Assembly (NCBI RefSeq): GCF_002803155.1
Contig: NZ_NNBP01000008.1
Span: forward strand, 186,001-250,000
DNA: 64,000 bases
Direction of reading: 5' to 3'
Origin: Streptomyces sp. CB02959
Lineage (GTDB): Bacteria > Actinomycetota > Actinomycetes > Streptomycetales > Streptomycetaceae
Shown: piece by piece, positions 25,839 to 36,082 of the stretch
How positions within the stretch are numbered: position 1 is the stretch's first letter
Layout: every line of letters begins with the position of its first letter
The notes under the pieces: generated by a model
Seen by the model: the letters and a program-made list of their open reading frames with translations, nothing else
The model's database searches: none
What the model was told of the DNA's origin: nothing
Program-made: the position numbers and the translations under genes

Positions 25839-26716
25839 CCGGCCGCCCCGCCGGCTGGCTGGTGACCGGCGCGGGCGGCATGCTCGGCCGGGAGTGCCTG
25901 GCGGTCCTGCGGGCCGCCGGCCAGCAGGTCACCGGCCTGGACCGCACCGCCCTCGACGTCACCGACCCCGGCAGCGTGCACGCCGCCGTCCGGGCCCACC
26001 GCCCCGCCACCGTCCTCAACTGCGCCGCCTGGACGGCCGTCGACGCCGCCGAACGGCACGAGGCCCGGGCCCGGCGCATCAACGGCGACGGCCCCGCCCA
26101 CCTCGCCGACGCCTGCCACCACCACGGCGCCCGGCTGCTCCACCTCTCCACCGAGTACGTCTTCCCCGGCGACGCCACCACGCCCTACGCCGAGGACGCC
26201 CCGACCGCCCCCGTCAACGCCTACGGCCGCGGCAAGCTCGCCGGGGAACGCGCCGTCCTCGCCCGGCTCCCCGACACCGGCTACGTCGTCCGCACCACCT
26301 GGCTGTACGCCGGCCACGGCCACAACTTCGTCCGCACCATGCGCCGCCTCCAAGCCGAACGCGACCACGTCGACGTCGTCGACGACCAGCACGGCCAGCC
26401 CACCTGGACCCGCGACCTGGCCCGGCAGCTGCTCCTGCTGGGCCGGGCCGCGCACACCGGCCGGGCGCCCGCCGGGATCTACCACGCCACCTCGACCGGC
26501 GCCACGACCTGGTACGGACTGGCCCGCGCGGTCTTCGCCCTCACCGGCGCCGACCCCGACCGGGTCCACCCGACCGGCACCGCCCGGCTCGCCCAGCCCG
26601 CGCCCCGGCCCGCCTACGGCGTCCTCGGCCACGACCGCTGGCGGGCCGCCGGACTCCCCGCCCTGCCCCACTGGCACGACGCGCTGGCCCGCTCACTGCA
26701 CGGCACCGCCGGCTGA
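25835..26716 (+). CDS. rmlD: dTDP-4-dehydrorhamnose reductase family protein
   Basis: RmlD-type NDP-4-ketohexose reductase of 293 residues, GTG start overlapping the rmlB stop. NAD(P) site VTGAGGMLGRECL, LNCAAWTAVDAAE, LSTEYVFPG, catalytic YGRGKLAGE, VVRTTWLYAG and GIYHATSTGATTWY. It reduces C4 of the epimerised 4-keto sugar. Because the cluster also has DesI/DesII, which consume the same 4-keto sugar, it may instead act as the 3-ketoreductase of the 4-deoxy product or serve a separate rhamnose route. Confidence 0.85.
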   Translation: MTGRPAGWLVTGAGGMLGRECLAVLRAAGQQVTGLDRTALDVTDPGSVHAAVRAHRPATVLNCAAWTAVDAAERHEARARRINGDGPAHLADACHHHGARLLHLSTEYVFPGDATTPYAEDAPTAPVNAYGRGKLAGERAVLARLPDTGYVVRTTWLYAGHGHNFVRTMRRLQAERDHVDVVDDQHGQPTWTRDLARQLLLLGRAAHTGRAPAGIYHATSTGATTWYGLARAVFALTGADPDRVHPTGTARLAQPAPRPAYGVLGHDRWRAAGLPALPHWHDALARSLHGTAG

Positions 26717-27313
26717 GCCCCGCAGGCCCGCGTACCACTCCCGGCACGCCGCGTACGACGGCAGCAGCCCGGCGCGCGCCGCCGCCGCGAGCGACGGCGC
26801 CCCGGCGTCCTTCGCCGACCGCACCGGCGCGACGTCGCCCGGCCAGGCGATGCCCAGCGCCGGATCGCACGGGTCCACCCCGAACTCCCGCCGCGGCGCG
26901 TACGGCGCCGAGCACAGGTACATCACCGTGCTGTCGTCCTCCAGCGCCATGAACGCATGCCCCAGGCCCTCCGCCAGATACACCGCGCGCCGGTTCCGGT
27001 CGTCCAACCGCACCGCCTCCCAGCGCCCGAACGTCGGCGACCCGGTGCGCACGTCGACCGCGACGTCCAGCACCGCGCCCCGCACGCACGTCACGTACTT
27101 GGCCTGGCCCGGCGGGAGTTGCGCGAAATGGACCCCGCGCACCACCCCGCGCCGGGACACCGACACGTTCGCCTGCGCCAGATGCAGCCCGTGCCCGGCC
27201 GCATCCCGCAACCCGGCCTCGGCGAAACACTCGTGGAAGGTGCCCCGCTCGTCCGGGAACACCCTCGGCTCCCACAGCCACACACCCTCGATCCCCAGCG
27301 GACGCACCCGCAC
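26693..27313 (-). CDS. rmlC: dTDP-4-dehydrorhamnose 3,5-epimerase family protein
   Basis: RmlC-type cupin epimerase of about 206 residues. FPDERGTFHECF near the start, catalytic His in VVRGVHFAQLPPGQAKYVTC, VDVRTGSPTFGRWEAV, YLAEGLGHAFMALEDDSTVM, and YAPRREFGVDPCDPALGIAW. It epimerises C3 and/or C5 of the dTDP-4-keto sugar. It runs convergent to rmlD and overlaps its end by 24 bp. The start is one of three nearby GTGs (27307, 27313 or 27316); no strong RBS decides. It diverges from the FAAL gene. Confidence 0.85.
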   Translation of the reverse strand: MRVRPLGIEGVWLWEPRVFPDERGTFHECFAEAGLRDAAGHGLHLAQANVSVSRRGVVRGVHFAQLPPGQAKYVTCVRGAVLDVAVDVRTGSPTFGRWEAVRLDDRNRRAVYLAEGLGHAFMALEDDSTVMYLCSAPYAPRREFGVDPCDPALGIAWPGDVAPVRSAKDAGAPSLAAAARAGLLPSYAACREWYAGLRGSAGGAVQ

Positions 27314-27371
27314 CACCCCATTCCGACGGCAGCCGACCCGCCCAGCGTGCCGCCCGCCGGACGACCGCTGC

Positions 27372-27403
27372 TCAAGCGGAGGTCGAGCGCCCCCGCCCAT
27401 CCT
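27372..27403 (+). promoter_or_regulatory. SARP box and -10 for the FAAL operon
   Basis: TCAAGCG (27372-27378) and TCGAGCG (27383-27389) start 11 bp apart; an 8-bp gap leads to the -10-like CATCCT (27398-27403). The geometry is identical to the box before the glycosyltransferase at 17162, and the heptamers are close in sequence. Transcription would begin about 30 nt before the FAAL GTG at 27445. Confidence 0.7.
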
Positions 27404-27444
27404 CGGAATCGCCCGCACATACGAAGACGGCGAGGGGGCCGGCC

Positions 27445-29232
<1,788 letters not shown>

Positions 29233-29245
29233 AGGGACGCCGCCG

Positions 29246-31051
29246 ATGCCGCGCACCATGAGCCACCTGTGGACCCCGCCCGACGAGGACACCGCGCCCC
29301 GGCGCACCCCCGCCGAGCGCCTGGAGAGCTACCTCGGCGACCCCGAGGACCCCGCGGGCATGCTGTCCTACGCCCGCGCCGCCGCCGCCGACGCCACCGA
29401 GACCTTCCCCGCCGAAGCCTGCGCCCTGCTGGACCTGTGGGGACTGCCCGACCACTACGTCCCGGCCGAACACGGCGGCCGGCTCCGCAGCTACCAGGAG
29501 CTGCTGGGCCTGGTCCGCACCCTCGCCCGGCGCGACCTGACCGTCGCCGTCGCCCACGCCAAGACCTTCCTCGGCTCGGTCTGCGTCTGGGTCTCCGGCG
29601 ACCGGGCGGCCGCCCGCCGGCTGGCCGACCGGGTGCACGCCGGGGACGCGGTCGCCCTGGGCCTGACCGAGCGCTACCACGGCAGCGATCTGATGGCCGG
29701 CGAGGTGACCGCCTGGCCGGTCGCCGCCGGCTACCTCCTCAACGGCGAGAAGTGGCTGATCAACAACGCCACCCGGGCCCGACTGGTCTGCCTCCTGGCC
29801 CGCACCGGACCGGACCCCGGCCCGCGCGCCTTCAGCATCCTGCTCGCCGACAAACGCGACCTGCCCGCCGCCTACCGCGAACTCCCCAAGGTCCCGACCC
29901 ACGGCATCCGCGGCGCCGACATCAGCGGCATCACCTTCGACGACGCCGTGCTGCCCGCCCGCAGCCTGGTCGGTGACACCGGCGCCGGCGCCGAGATCGT
30001 CCTCAAGTCCCTCCAGATCTCCCGCACCCTGTGCCCGGCGCTGTCGCTCGGCGCCGCCGACCAGGGCCTCCGCCTCGCCGTCCGCTTCACCCGCGAACGC
30101 CGCCTCTACGGGCGCACCCTCGCCGAACTGCCGCTGACCCGCCGCACCCTGGGCGAGATCTACGCCGACCTGCTGGCCATGGAGGCGCTCAGCACCGTCG
30201 CCGCCCGCAGCATCCACCTGCTGCCGCAGGAACTCAGCCTGACCTCCGCCGTCGCCAAGTACCTGGTGCCCACCGTCGTCGACGACGTCCTCACCCGGCT
30301 CGGCGGCCTCCTCGGCGCCCGCTCCTACCTCACCGCCGAATTCGCCGACGGCCGCTTCCAGAAGACCGAGCGCGACCACCGCATCGTGGCCGTCTTCGAC
30401 GGCAACACCATGGTCAACCTCTACGGCCTGATCTCCCAGTTCCGCGCCCTGGCCCGGCACCACCCGGCCACCCCCGACCGGCTGCCCGACCCGGCCCTCT
30501 ACGACCCCGACGCCCCCCTGCCGCCGGCCCGCCTGGCGGACCTGGCACTGATCTCCCGGCACGGCAGCAGCATCCTCGGCGCGCTGCCCGACCACACCGC
30601 GGCGCTGACCGCCGCGGCCGCCGCCGACCCCGCCCTGGCCGGCGCCGCCCGCGCCGCCCACCGGCTCACCGCCCGCGCCGCCCGCCTGCTCACCGCGCTC
30701 CCCAAGGCCGCCCACACCGTCACCGGCACCCCGCCGGAGAGCTTCGACCGGGCCGCCGCCCTCGCCCTGTGCACGGCCGGCGCCGCCTGCCTCGGCGTCT
30801 GGCGCCACGCCCCCCGGATCGGCCGCCACTGGCCCGCCGCCATCTGGCTGGAACCCGCCCTGCACCGCCTGCTGGCCAGGCTGGACGCCACCGGCCCCAC
30901 CGACCCCGCCACCGGGGACCGGACCGCCACCCGGGCCGCCGCGGACGACGCGGTCTTCGGCCCGCTCACCGACCGGCTGACCGACCAGTACCTCCGCGGC
31001 GAGGTCTTCTCACTGCTGCCGTCGACGACGGCCGAAGGAGCTCCCAGATGA
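29246..31051 (+). CDS. acyl-CoA dehydrogenase family protein (1)
   Basis: Flavoprotein of 601 residues with an ACAD core at about residues 60-410 and an extra C-terminal helical region. YVPAEHGGRL, LGLTERYHGSDLMAGE, GYLLNGEKWLINNATRA and RLYGRTLAELPLTRRTL are family motifs. The position of the catalytic Glu (YEGT in classical enzymes) reads FDGNT near residue 385, that is Asp for Glu. In FAAL operons such enzymes desaturate an ACP-bound acyl chain; whether this one is active is uncertain. It overlaps a paralogue by 4 bp. Confidence 0.8.
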   Translation: MPRTMSHLWTPPDEDTAPRRTPAERLESYLGDPEDPAGMLSYARAAAADATETFPAEACALLDLWGLPDHYVPAEHGGRLRSYQELLGLVRTLARRDLTVAVAHAKTFLGSVCVWVSGDRAAARRLADRVHAGDAVALGLTERYHGSDLMAGEVTAWPVAAGYLLNGEKWLINNATRARLVCLLARTGPDPGPRAFSILLADKRDLPAAYRELPKVPTHGIRGADISGITFDDAVLPARSLVGDTGAGAEIVLKSLQISRTLCPALSLGAADQGLRLAVRFTRERRLYGRTLAELPLTRRTLGEIYADLLAMEALSTVAARSIHLLPQELSLTSAVAKYLVPTVVDDVLTRLGGLLGARSYLTAEFADGRFQKTERDHRIVAVFDGNTMVNLYGLISQFRALARHHPATPDRLPDPALYDPDAPLPPARLADLALISRHGSSILGALPDHTAALTAAAAADPALAGAARAAHRLTARAARLLTALPKAAHTVTGTPPESFDRAAALALCTAGAACLGVWRHAPRIGRHWPAAIWLEPALHRLLARLDATGPTDPATGDRTATRAAADDAVFGPLTDRLTDQYLRGEVFSLLPSTTAEGAPR

Positions 31052-32823
31052 ACCTGTCATCGGCCCAGGGCACCCGCCCCCCTTCCGTATCGGAGGAGAG
31101 CGCCGTACGGGCCCGGATCGCCTCACTGGAGAAGCGCTTCGGCAGTCGGACCGACCTGGCCAACCCGCTGCGCGACACCGCGCTGCTGGACGCCGACGAG
31201 CGGGCCGAACTCCTGCCCGCGGCCGAGCGGATGCTCGCCGAGTACCGGCTCAACGCCGAGTTCGTGCCCACCGCCCTCGGCGGCCGGTTCGTGCAGGTCG
31301 ACACCCTCGCCCGGGTGCTGCGCACGGTCTTCCGCCGGGACGGCGCGCTCGGCCTCGGCTACGGTGCCTCCTCCTTCCTCGCCGCGGTCGCCGTCTGGGC
31401 CGCCGGCACCCCCCGCCAGCAGCAGTGGACCGCCGACCTGCTGATGGGCGGCGGCCGGCTGGCCGTCGCCTACCACGAACTCGCCCACGGCAACGACTTC
31501 GTACGCAACGAGTTCCGCGCCGACCGGCACGAGAACGGCTACCTCCTCAACGGCCGCAAGGAGGTCATCAACAACGCCGAACGGGCCGAGGCCCTGGTGC
31601 TGTTCACCCGCACCAGCCCGGAGCCGGGCAGCCGCAGCCACTCCGTGCTGCTGGTCGACAAGGAACTCCTGCCGCCCAACGGGCTGGCGTACCTCCCGGC
31701 CTACCCCAGCGTCGGGATGCGCGGCTGCCAGCTCGGCGGCCTGGACTTCACCGACTGCCCGGTGCCCGGGGACGCCCTGGTCGGCGGCGAGGGCGACGGC
31801 GTCGAACTGGCCCTGCGCTCCTTCCAGCTGACCCGCAGCGCGGTGCCGTCGATGCTGCTCGGCGGCGCCGACTCCGCACTGCGCACCGTCGTCGGCTTCG
31901 CCCTGGACCGGCAGCTGCACTCCCGGCCCGTCCTGGACATCCCGCACGCCCGGTCCACCCTGGCCGGCGCCTTCCTCGACCTGCTGATCTGCGACAGCCT
32001 CGCGCTGGCCGCCACCCGCGCGGTGCACGTACTGCCCGCCGAGAGCAGCGTGCTGGCCGCGGTGGTGAAGTACCTGGTCCCGAAGATGCTGGGGGAGACC
32101 ACCTACGACCTGTCCACCGTGCTCGGCGCCAGCTTCTACGTCCGCGACGGGCGCTACGGGATGTTCCAGAAGCACGTCCGCGACCTGCCGGTGATCAGCC
32201 TCGGGCACGCCGGGACCGCCGCCTGCCAGGCCACCATCATCCCGCAGCTGCCCCGCCTGGCCCGCCGCTCGTGGCTGCGCGACGGGCCGGCGCCGGCCGC
32301 ACTGTTCCGGCCCTGCGAGGGCCTGCCGCCGGTCGACTTCCAGCGCCTGGCACTGGCCGGGCCCCGCGACTCGCTCGCCGCCTCCCTCGTCGCGCACGCC
32401 GACGCCCTCACCGCCCGCACCGACCTCGGCGCCTACCGGCCCGCCCTGACCACCCTCGCCGCCTCACTCGTGGCCGAACTCCACCGCCTGAAGGACGCCT
32501 GCGGCCGGCTCTCGCCCAAGGACCGCACGGCGCTGGCCAGTCCGCACGCCTACGCCCTCGCCGACCGCTACGCCCTGGTCCTGGCCGGCGCCGCCTGCCT
32601 GGGCGTCTGGCTGCACCACACGGTGCCCGCCGGCGGCCCCGGCCAGGCGTTCCTCGGCGATCCGGGCTGGCTCGCCGGGGCACTGCACCGGATCGCCCGG
32701 CGCCTGGGCCTGGACACCCCCGAACGCCCCGACGGGTGCGAGGCGCGGGTCGTCGAGGAGGTCCTGGCCCGCCACCGCGACGCCCGCAGCTACGACCTGT
32801 ACGACACCCCGCTCGCCGACTGA
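31048..32823 (+). CDS. acyl-CoA dehydrogenase family protein (2)
   Basis: Paralogue of the preceding gene, 591 residues, ATG overlapping its stop. ACAD features: FVPTALGGRFVQVDTLARVL, AYHELAHGNDFVRNEF, GYLLNGRKEVINNAERA, VGMRGCQLGGLDFTD. Where the catalytic Glu belongs, this protein has GHAGTAA near residue 386, so the base is missing. The tandem pair may form a heterodimer in which only one subunit is catalytic, or both may use another base. The same extra C-terminal region as in the first copy points to duplication. Presumed substrate: the FAAL-loaded acyl-ACP. Confidence 0.8.
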   Translation: MNLSSAQGTRPPSVSEESAVRARIASLEKRFGSRTDLANPLRDTALLDADERAELLPAAERMLAEYRLNAEFVPTALGGRFVQVDTLARVLRTVFRRDGALGLGYGASSFLAAVAVWAAGTPRQQQWTADLLMGGGRLAVAYHELAHGNDFVRNEFRADRHENGYLLNGRKEVINNAERAEALVLFTRTSPEPGSRSHSVLLVDKELLPPNGLAYLPAYPSVGMRGCQLGGLDFTDCPVPGDALVGGEGDGVELALRSFQLTRSAVPSMLLGGADSALRTVVGFALDRQLHSRPVLDIPHARSTLAGAFLDLLICDSLALAATRAVHVLPAESSVLAAVVKYLVPKMLGETTYDLSTVLGASFYVRDGRYGMFQKHVRDLPVISLGHAGTAACQATIIPQLPRLARRSWLRDGPAPAALFRPCEGLPPVDFQRLALAGPRDSLAASLVAHADALTARTDLGAYRPALTTLAASLVAELHRLKDACGRLSPKDRTALASPHAYALADRYALVLAGAACLGVWLHHTVPAGGPGQAFLGDPGWLAGALHRIARRLGLDTPERPDGCEARVVEEVLARHRDARSYDLYDTPLAD

Positions 32824-32894
32824 ACCGGACCCGGCCGCCCCGCGCGGCCCCCGCCCGGGTCCGCGAAGGGCCCCCGCTGCAAAAGGAGTTCACC

Positions 32895-33176
32895 ATGGAG
32901 AACCGGCCCGACGAGGCGGAGTTCCGGGCCTGGCTGCTGGCCCGCCTCGGCGAATACCTGGAGCGCCCCGTCGAAGACCTGGACACCGCGGTGCCGTTCG
33001 CCGAGAGCGGCCTGGACTCGGTGGCGGCGCTGAGCCTGTGCGGCGACATCGAGGACGCCTACGGGCTGGTCCTGGAGCCGACGGTGGTCTGGGACCACCC
33101 CACCGTCGCCGCCCTCTCCCGCCACCTGTGCGCCTGCGCCGCGGTCGCCGCCCGCCCCGCCCCCGGGGCCCACTGA
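32895..33176 (+). CDS. acyl carrier protein
   Basis: Stand-alone ACP of 93 residues starting at ATG 32895 with AAAAGGAG upstream. Phosphopantetheine Ser lies in ESGLDSVAALSLCGDIEDAY. It probably receives the acyl group from the FAAL and presents it to the two dehydrogenases and then to the KS-AT-ACP protein, whose ATG overlaps this stop by one base. Confidence 0.9.
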   Translation: MENRPDEAEFRAWLLARLGEYLERPVEDLDTAVPFAESGLDSVAALSLCGDIEDAYGLVLEPTVVWDHPTVAALSRHLCACAAVAARPAPGAH

Positions 33177-36082
33177 TGCTCGGCATCGCCGTCACCGGCC
33201 TGGACTGCGCCTTCCCCGGCGCCGCCGACCCCGAGGAGTTCTGGCGGCTGCTCGGCCACGGCCGGCAGGCGGTCGGCCCACCGCCGCCCGCCCGCGGCGA
33301 CGGCCGCCGCGGCGAGCGGCCGGCCGGCTACCTCGACGACGCGGACGCCTTCGACCACGCCTTCTTCGGGATCGACGCCGCCGAGGCCCAGGCCATGGAC
33401 CCGCGTCAGCGGCTGCTGCTGCAGTGCGTCTGGCGGGCCCTGGAGGACGCCGGCACGCCGCCCGCGGCCCTGGCCGGCACCCAGGTCGGCGTCTACACCG
33501 GGACCATGACCGACGACTGGACCGCCCTCCAACTCGCCGACCCCGCCACCGTCTCGGCCCGCACCGGCACCGGCACCGGCCACGCCATGCTCGCCAACCG
33601 CCTCTCCTACCAGCTCGACCTGCGCGGCCCCAGCCTCACCGTCGACACCGCCTGCTCCTCCTCCCTGGTCGCGGTGCACCTGGCCTGCACCGCGCTGCTG
33701 GCGGGGGAGTGCGACCACGCGGTGGCCGCCGGGGTGAACGTCCTGCTCACCGCCGCGCTCGACGCGGTCTACGCGCGCTCCGGGCTGGCCGCCCCGGACG
33801 GCCGCTGCAAACCGTTCAGCCCCGCGGCCGACGGCATCGGCCGGGCGGAAGGGGTGGGCGCGGTGGTGCTGCGCCGCCTGGAGGACGCCCTGGCCGAGGG
33901 CCGCCCCGTCTACGCGGTGATCCGCGGCAGCGCCATCAACCAGGACGGCCGCAGCAACGGCATGACCGCCCCCAGCCGCGGCGCCCAGCGCGAGGTGATC
34001 ACCGCGGCCTGCCACCGCGCCGGGGTCCGCCCCGCCGAGGTCGCCTTCGTCGAGGCGCACGGCACCGGCACCCGCCTGGGCGACCTCATCGAGCTGGGCG
34101 CCCTCGGCGACACCTACGGCGCCGAGGACCGTGAACTGCCCTGCCACGTGGGCTCGTTGAAGGGGAACATCGGGCACGCCGAGGGCGCGGCGGGCATCGC
34201 CGGACTCATCAAGGCGGTACTCGCGCTGCACCACCGGACGCTGCCGCCCGGCTACGCGGCGGGGGACGACACCCCGGGTCCCGGGCCCGAACGGGCCGGG
34301 CTGTGCCTCCCGGACCGGCCGGTGCCGCTGCCGCCGCGGGGGCAGCTGCTGGCCGGCGTGTCGAGCTTCGGGATGGGTGGCAGCAACGCCCACGTGGTCC
34401 TGGGCACCGCCCCCGAGCGCCCCTTCGCACCACCCGCGTCGGACGCCGTCCCCAGGGTGTTCACGCTCAGCGCGGACAGCGCCGCCGGACTCCAGCGGAA
34501 CCTGCTGGTCCAGTCGGAGGCGCTGCCGGACGTCCCGCGGTCCGCCTTCGCCGCCGCCTGCTGGACCAGCAACACCGTCCGCACCCGCCTGCCGTACCGT
34601 TTCGCGGCGGTGGCCACCGACCCGGCCGCCGTCGCCCGGGAGCTGCGGGCGGCGGCGCTGGACGCGGACGTGTTCGGCCACTCCGACCGGTTCGCCCGCC
34701 CGGACGGCCCGCCGTCCGTCGCCCTCCTCTTCACCGGGCAGGGCTCCCAGTACCCGGCCATGGGCGCCGGGCTGTACGCAGCCGTGCCGTCCTACCGCCG
34801 CCACTTCGACGCCGCGGCCGCCGCCCTCGACCCCCACCTGGACCACTCCGTGGCGGAGTCGGTGCTCTCGGGGGACGAGCGGGTGAACCGTACGGAGCGC
34901 GCCCAGCCCGCGCTCTTCGCCGTCGGGTACGCGCTGGCCGGGATGGTCGCCGACCTCGGTGTCCGCCCGGTCGCGGTGCTCGGCCACAGCAGCGGGGAGT
35001 ACGCCGCGGCCTGCGCCGCCGGGGCGCTGACGCTGCCGGACGCGGCCCGGCTGGTCGCCCGGCGGGCCCGGCTGATGGGCGCGCTGCCGGCCGGCGGCGC
35101 GATGCTCGCCGCCCGCTGCCGACCGGAGGACGCCCGGGAACTGGTCCGCGGCACCGCGACGGTGGCACTGGCCGCGGTCAACGGCCCCCGCGCCGTGGTC
35201 CTGTCCGGCTCCCGCACGGAACTCACATCCATCCAAAGGGAGTTGACGGCGGGCAAGGTCGGGAGCCGGTGGCTGCCGGTCTCGCACGCCGCCCACTCGC
35301 CGCTGGTCGAGCCGATGCGGGAACCGTTCGCGCGGGCCGCGGCGGAGGTGCCGGGCAAGGTGCCCACCGTGCCGTTCCACTCCACCGTCCACGGCCGGCG
35401 GTGCGGCGACTCCGAAGCGCTCGACGGCGCCTACTGGGCCGACCACCTCACCGCCCCCGTGCGGTTCGCGGACGCGCTGCGCGGGCTGTACCGCGCGCAC
35501 CGCCCCACCCACCTCGTCGAGATCGGACCGCGCCCGGTCCTCGCCCCGCTCGCGCACCGGCTGGTGCCGCTGCCGAAAGAGGCGTGCCGCCACGCCTGCC
35601 AGGGGCCGGAGTCGACCGGCGGGGAAGCGGCTGAACTCGCCGCCGCGCTCTACCGCAGCGGACTCGACCCGGACTGGGCGGCGCTCTACGCACCGGTCGA
35701 GCGCACCCCGCACCGCCTCCGCCCGCACGCCTTCGCCACGGCCGCCCGCTTCTGGGCCCGCCCGGAGACCACCCCCCGGCCCACCGCGCCGCCCCCGGTG
35801 CCGACCGCCGCACCGCCGGACGGACCCGAGGCGATGCTCGACACCGTCCTCGCCACCACCGCCGCCGTCCTGGGGCGGGAGCCGTCCGACGTACCAGCCG
35901 ACGCCCGCTTCTACGAGGACCTCGGCTTCGACTCCGTGATGATCATGGAGTTGCGGCACCGCATCGAGCAGTCCTTCCCCGCCCTGGCCGCGGTGCCGCT
36001 CTCCGAACTCCTCGACGGCGTCACCGACCCGCGCGGCCTCGCCGAACACCTCCGGCTGCGCTGCTCCGGAGTACGCGCATGA
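33176..36082 (+). CDS. monomodular type I PKS (KS-AT-ACP)
   Basis: Polyketide synthase of 968 residues that adds one C2 unit. KS at residues 1-420 with Cys in VDTACSSSLVAVH (about 160) and both His (EAHGTGT, NIGHAEGAAG); AT at about 520-830 with GHSSGEY (about 605) and HAAH at the specificity position, closer to the malonyl HAFH than to the methylmalonyl YASH; ACP at about 880-960 with GFDSVMIMEL. There are no reductive domains, so the product is a beta-ketoacyl-ACP. This would suit the KASIII-like enzyme encoded next, whose gene overlaps by 4 bp. Confidence 0.9.
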   Translation: MLGIAVTGLDCAFPGAADPEEFWRLLGHGRQAVGPPPPARGDGRRGERPAGYLDDADAFDHAFFGIDAAEAQAMDPRQRLLLQCVWRALEDAGTPPAALAGTQVGVYTGTMTDDWTALQLADPATVSARTGTGTGHAMLANRLSYQLDLRGPSLTVDTACSSSLVAVHLACTALLAGECDHAVAAGVNVLLTAALDAVYARSGLAAPDGRCKPFSPAADGIGRAEGVGAVVLRRLEDALAEGRPVYAVIRGSAINQDGRSNGMTAPSRGAQREVITAACHRAGVRPAEVAFVEAHGTGTRLGDLIELGALGDTYGAEDRELPCHVGSLKGNIGHAEGAAGIAGLIKAVLALHHRTLPPGYAAGDDTPGPGPERAGLCLPDRPVPLPPRGQLLAGVSSFGMGGSNAHVVLGTAPERPFAPPASDAVPRVFTLSADSAAGLQRNLLVQSEALPDVPRSAFAAACWTSNTVRTRLPYRFAAVATDPAAVARELRAAALDADVFGHSDRFARPDGPPSVALLFTGQGSQYPAMGAGLYAAVPSYRRHFDAAAAALDPHLDHSVAESVLSGDERVNRTERAQPALFAVGYALAGMVADLGVRPVAVLGHSSGEYAAACAAGALTLPDAARLVARRARLMGALPAGGAMLAARCRPEDARELVRGTATVALAAVNGPRAVVLSGSRTELTSIQRELTAGKVGSRWLPVSHAAHSPLVEPMREPFARAAAEVPGKVPTVPFHSTVHGRRCGDSEALDGAYWADHLTAPVRFADALRGLYRAHRPTHLVEIGPRPVLAPLAHRLVPLPKEACRHACQGPESTGGEAAELAAALYRSGLDPDWAALYAPVERTPHRLRPHAFATAARFWARPETTPRPTAPPPVPTAAPPDGPEAMLDTVLATTAAVLGREPSDVPADARFYEDLGFDSVMIMELRHRIEQSFPALAAVPLSELLDGVTDPRGLAEHLRLRCSGVRA

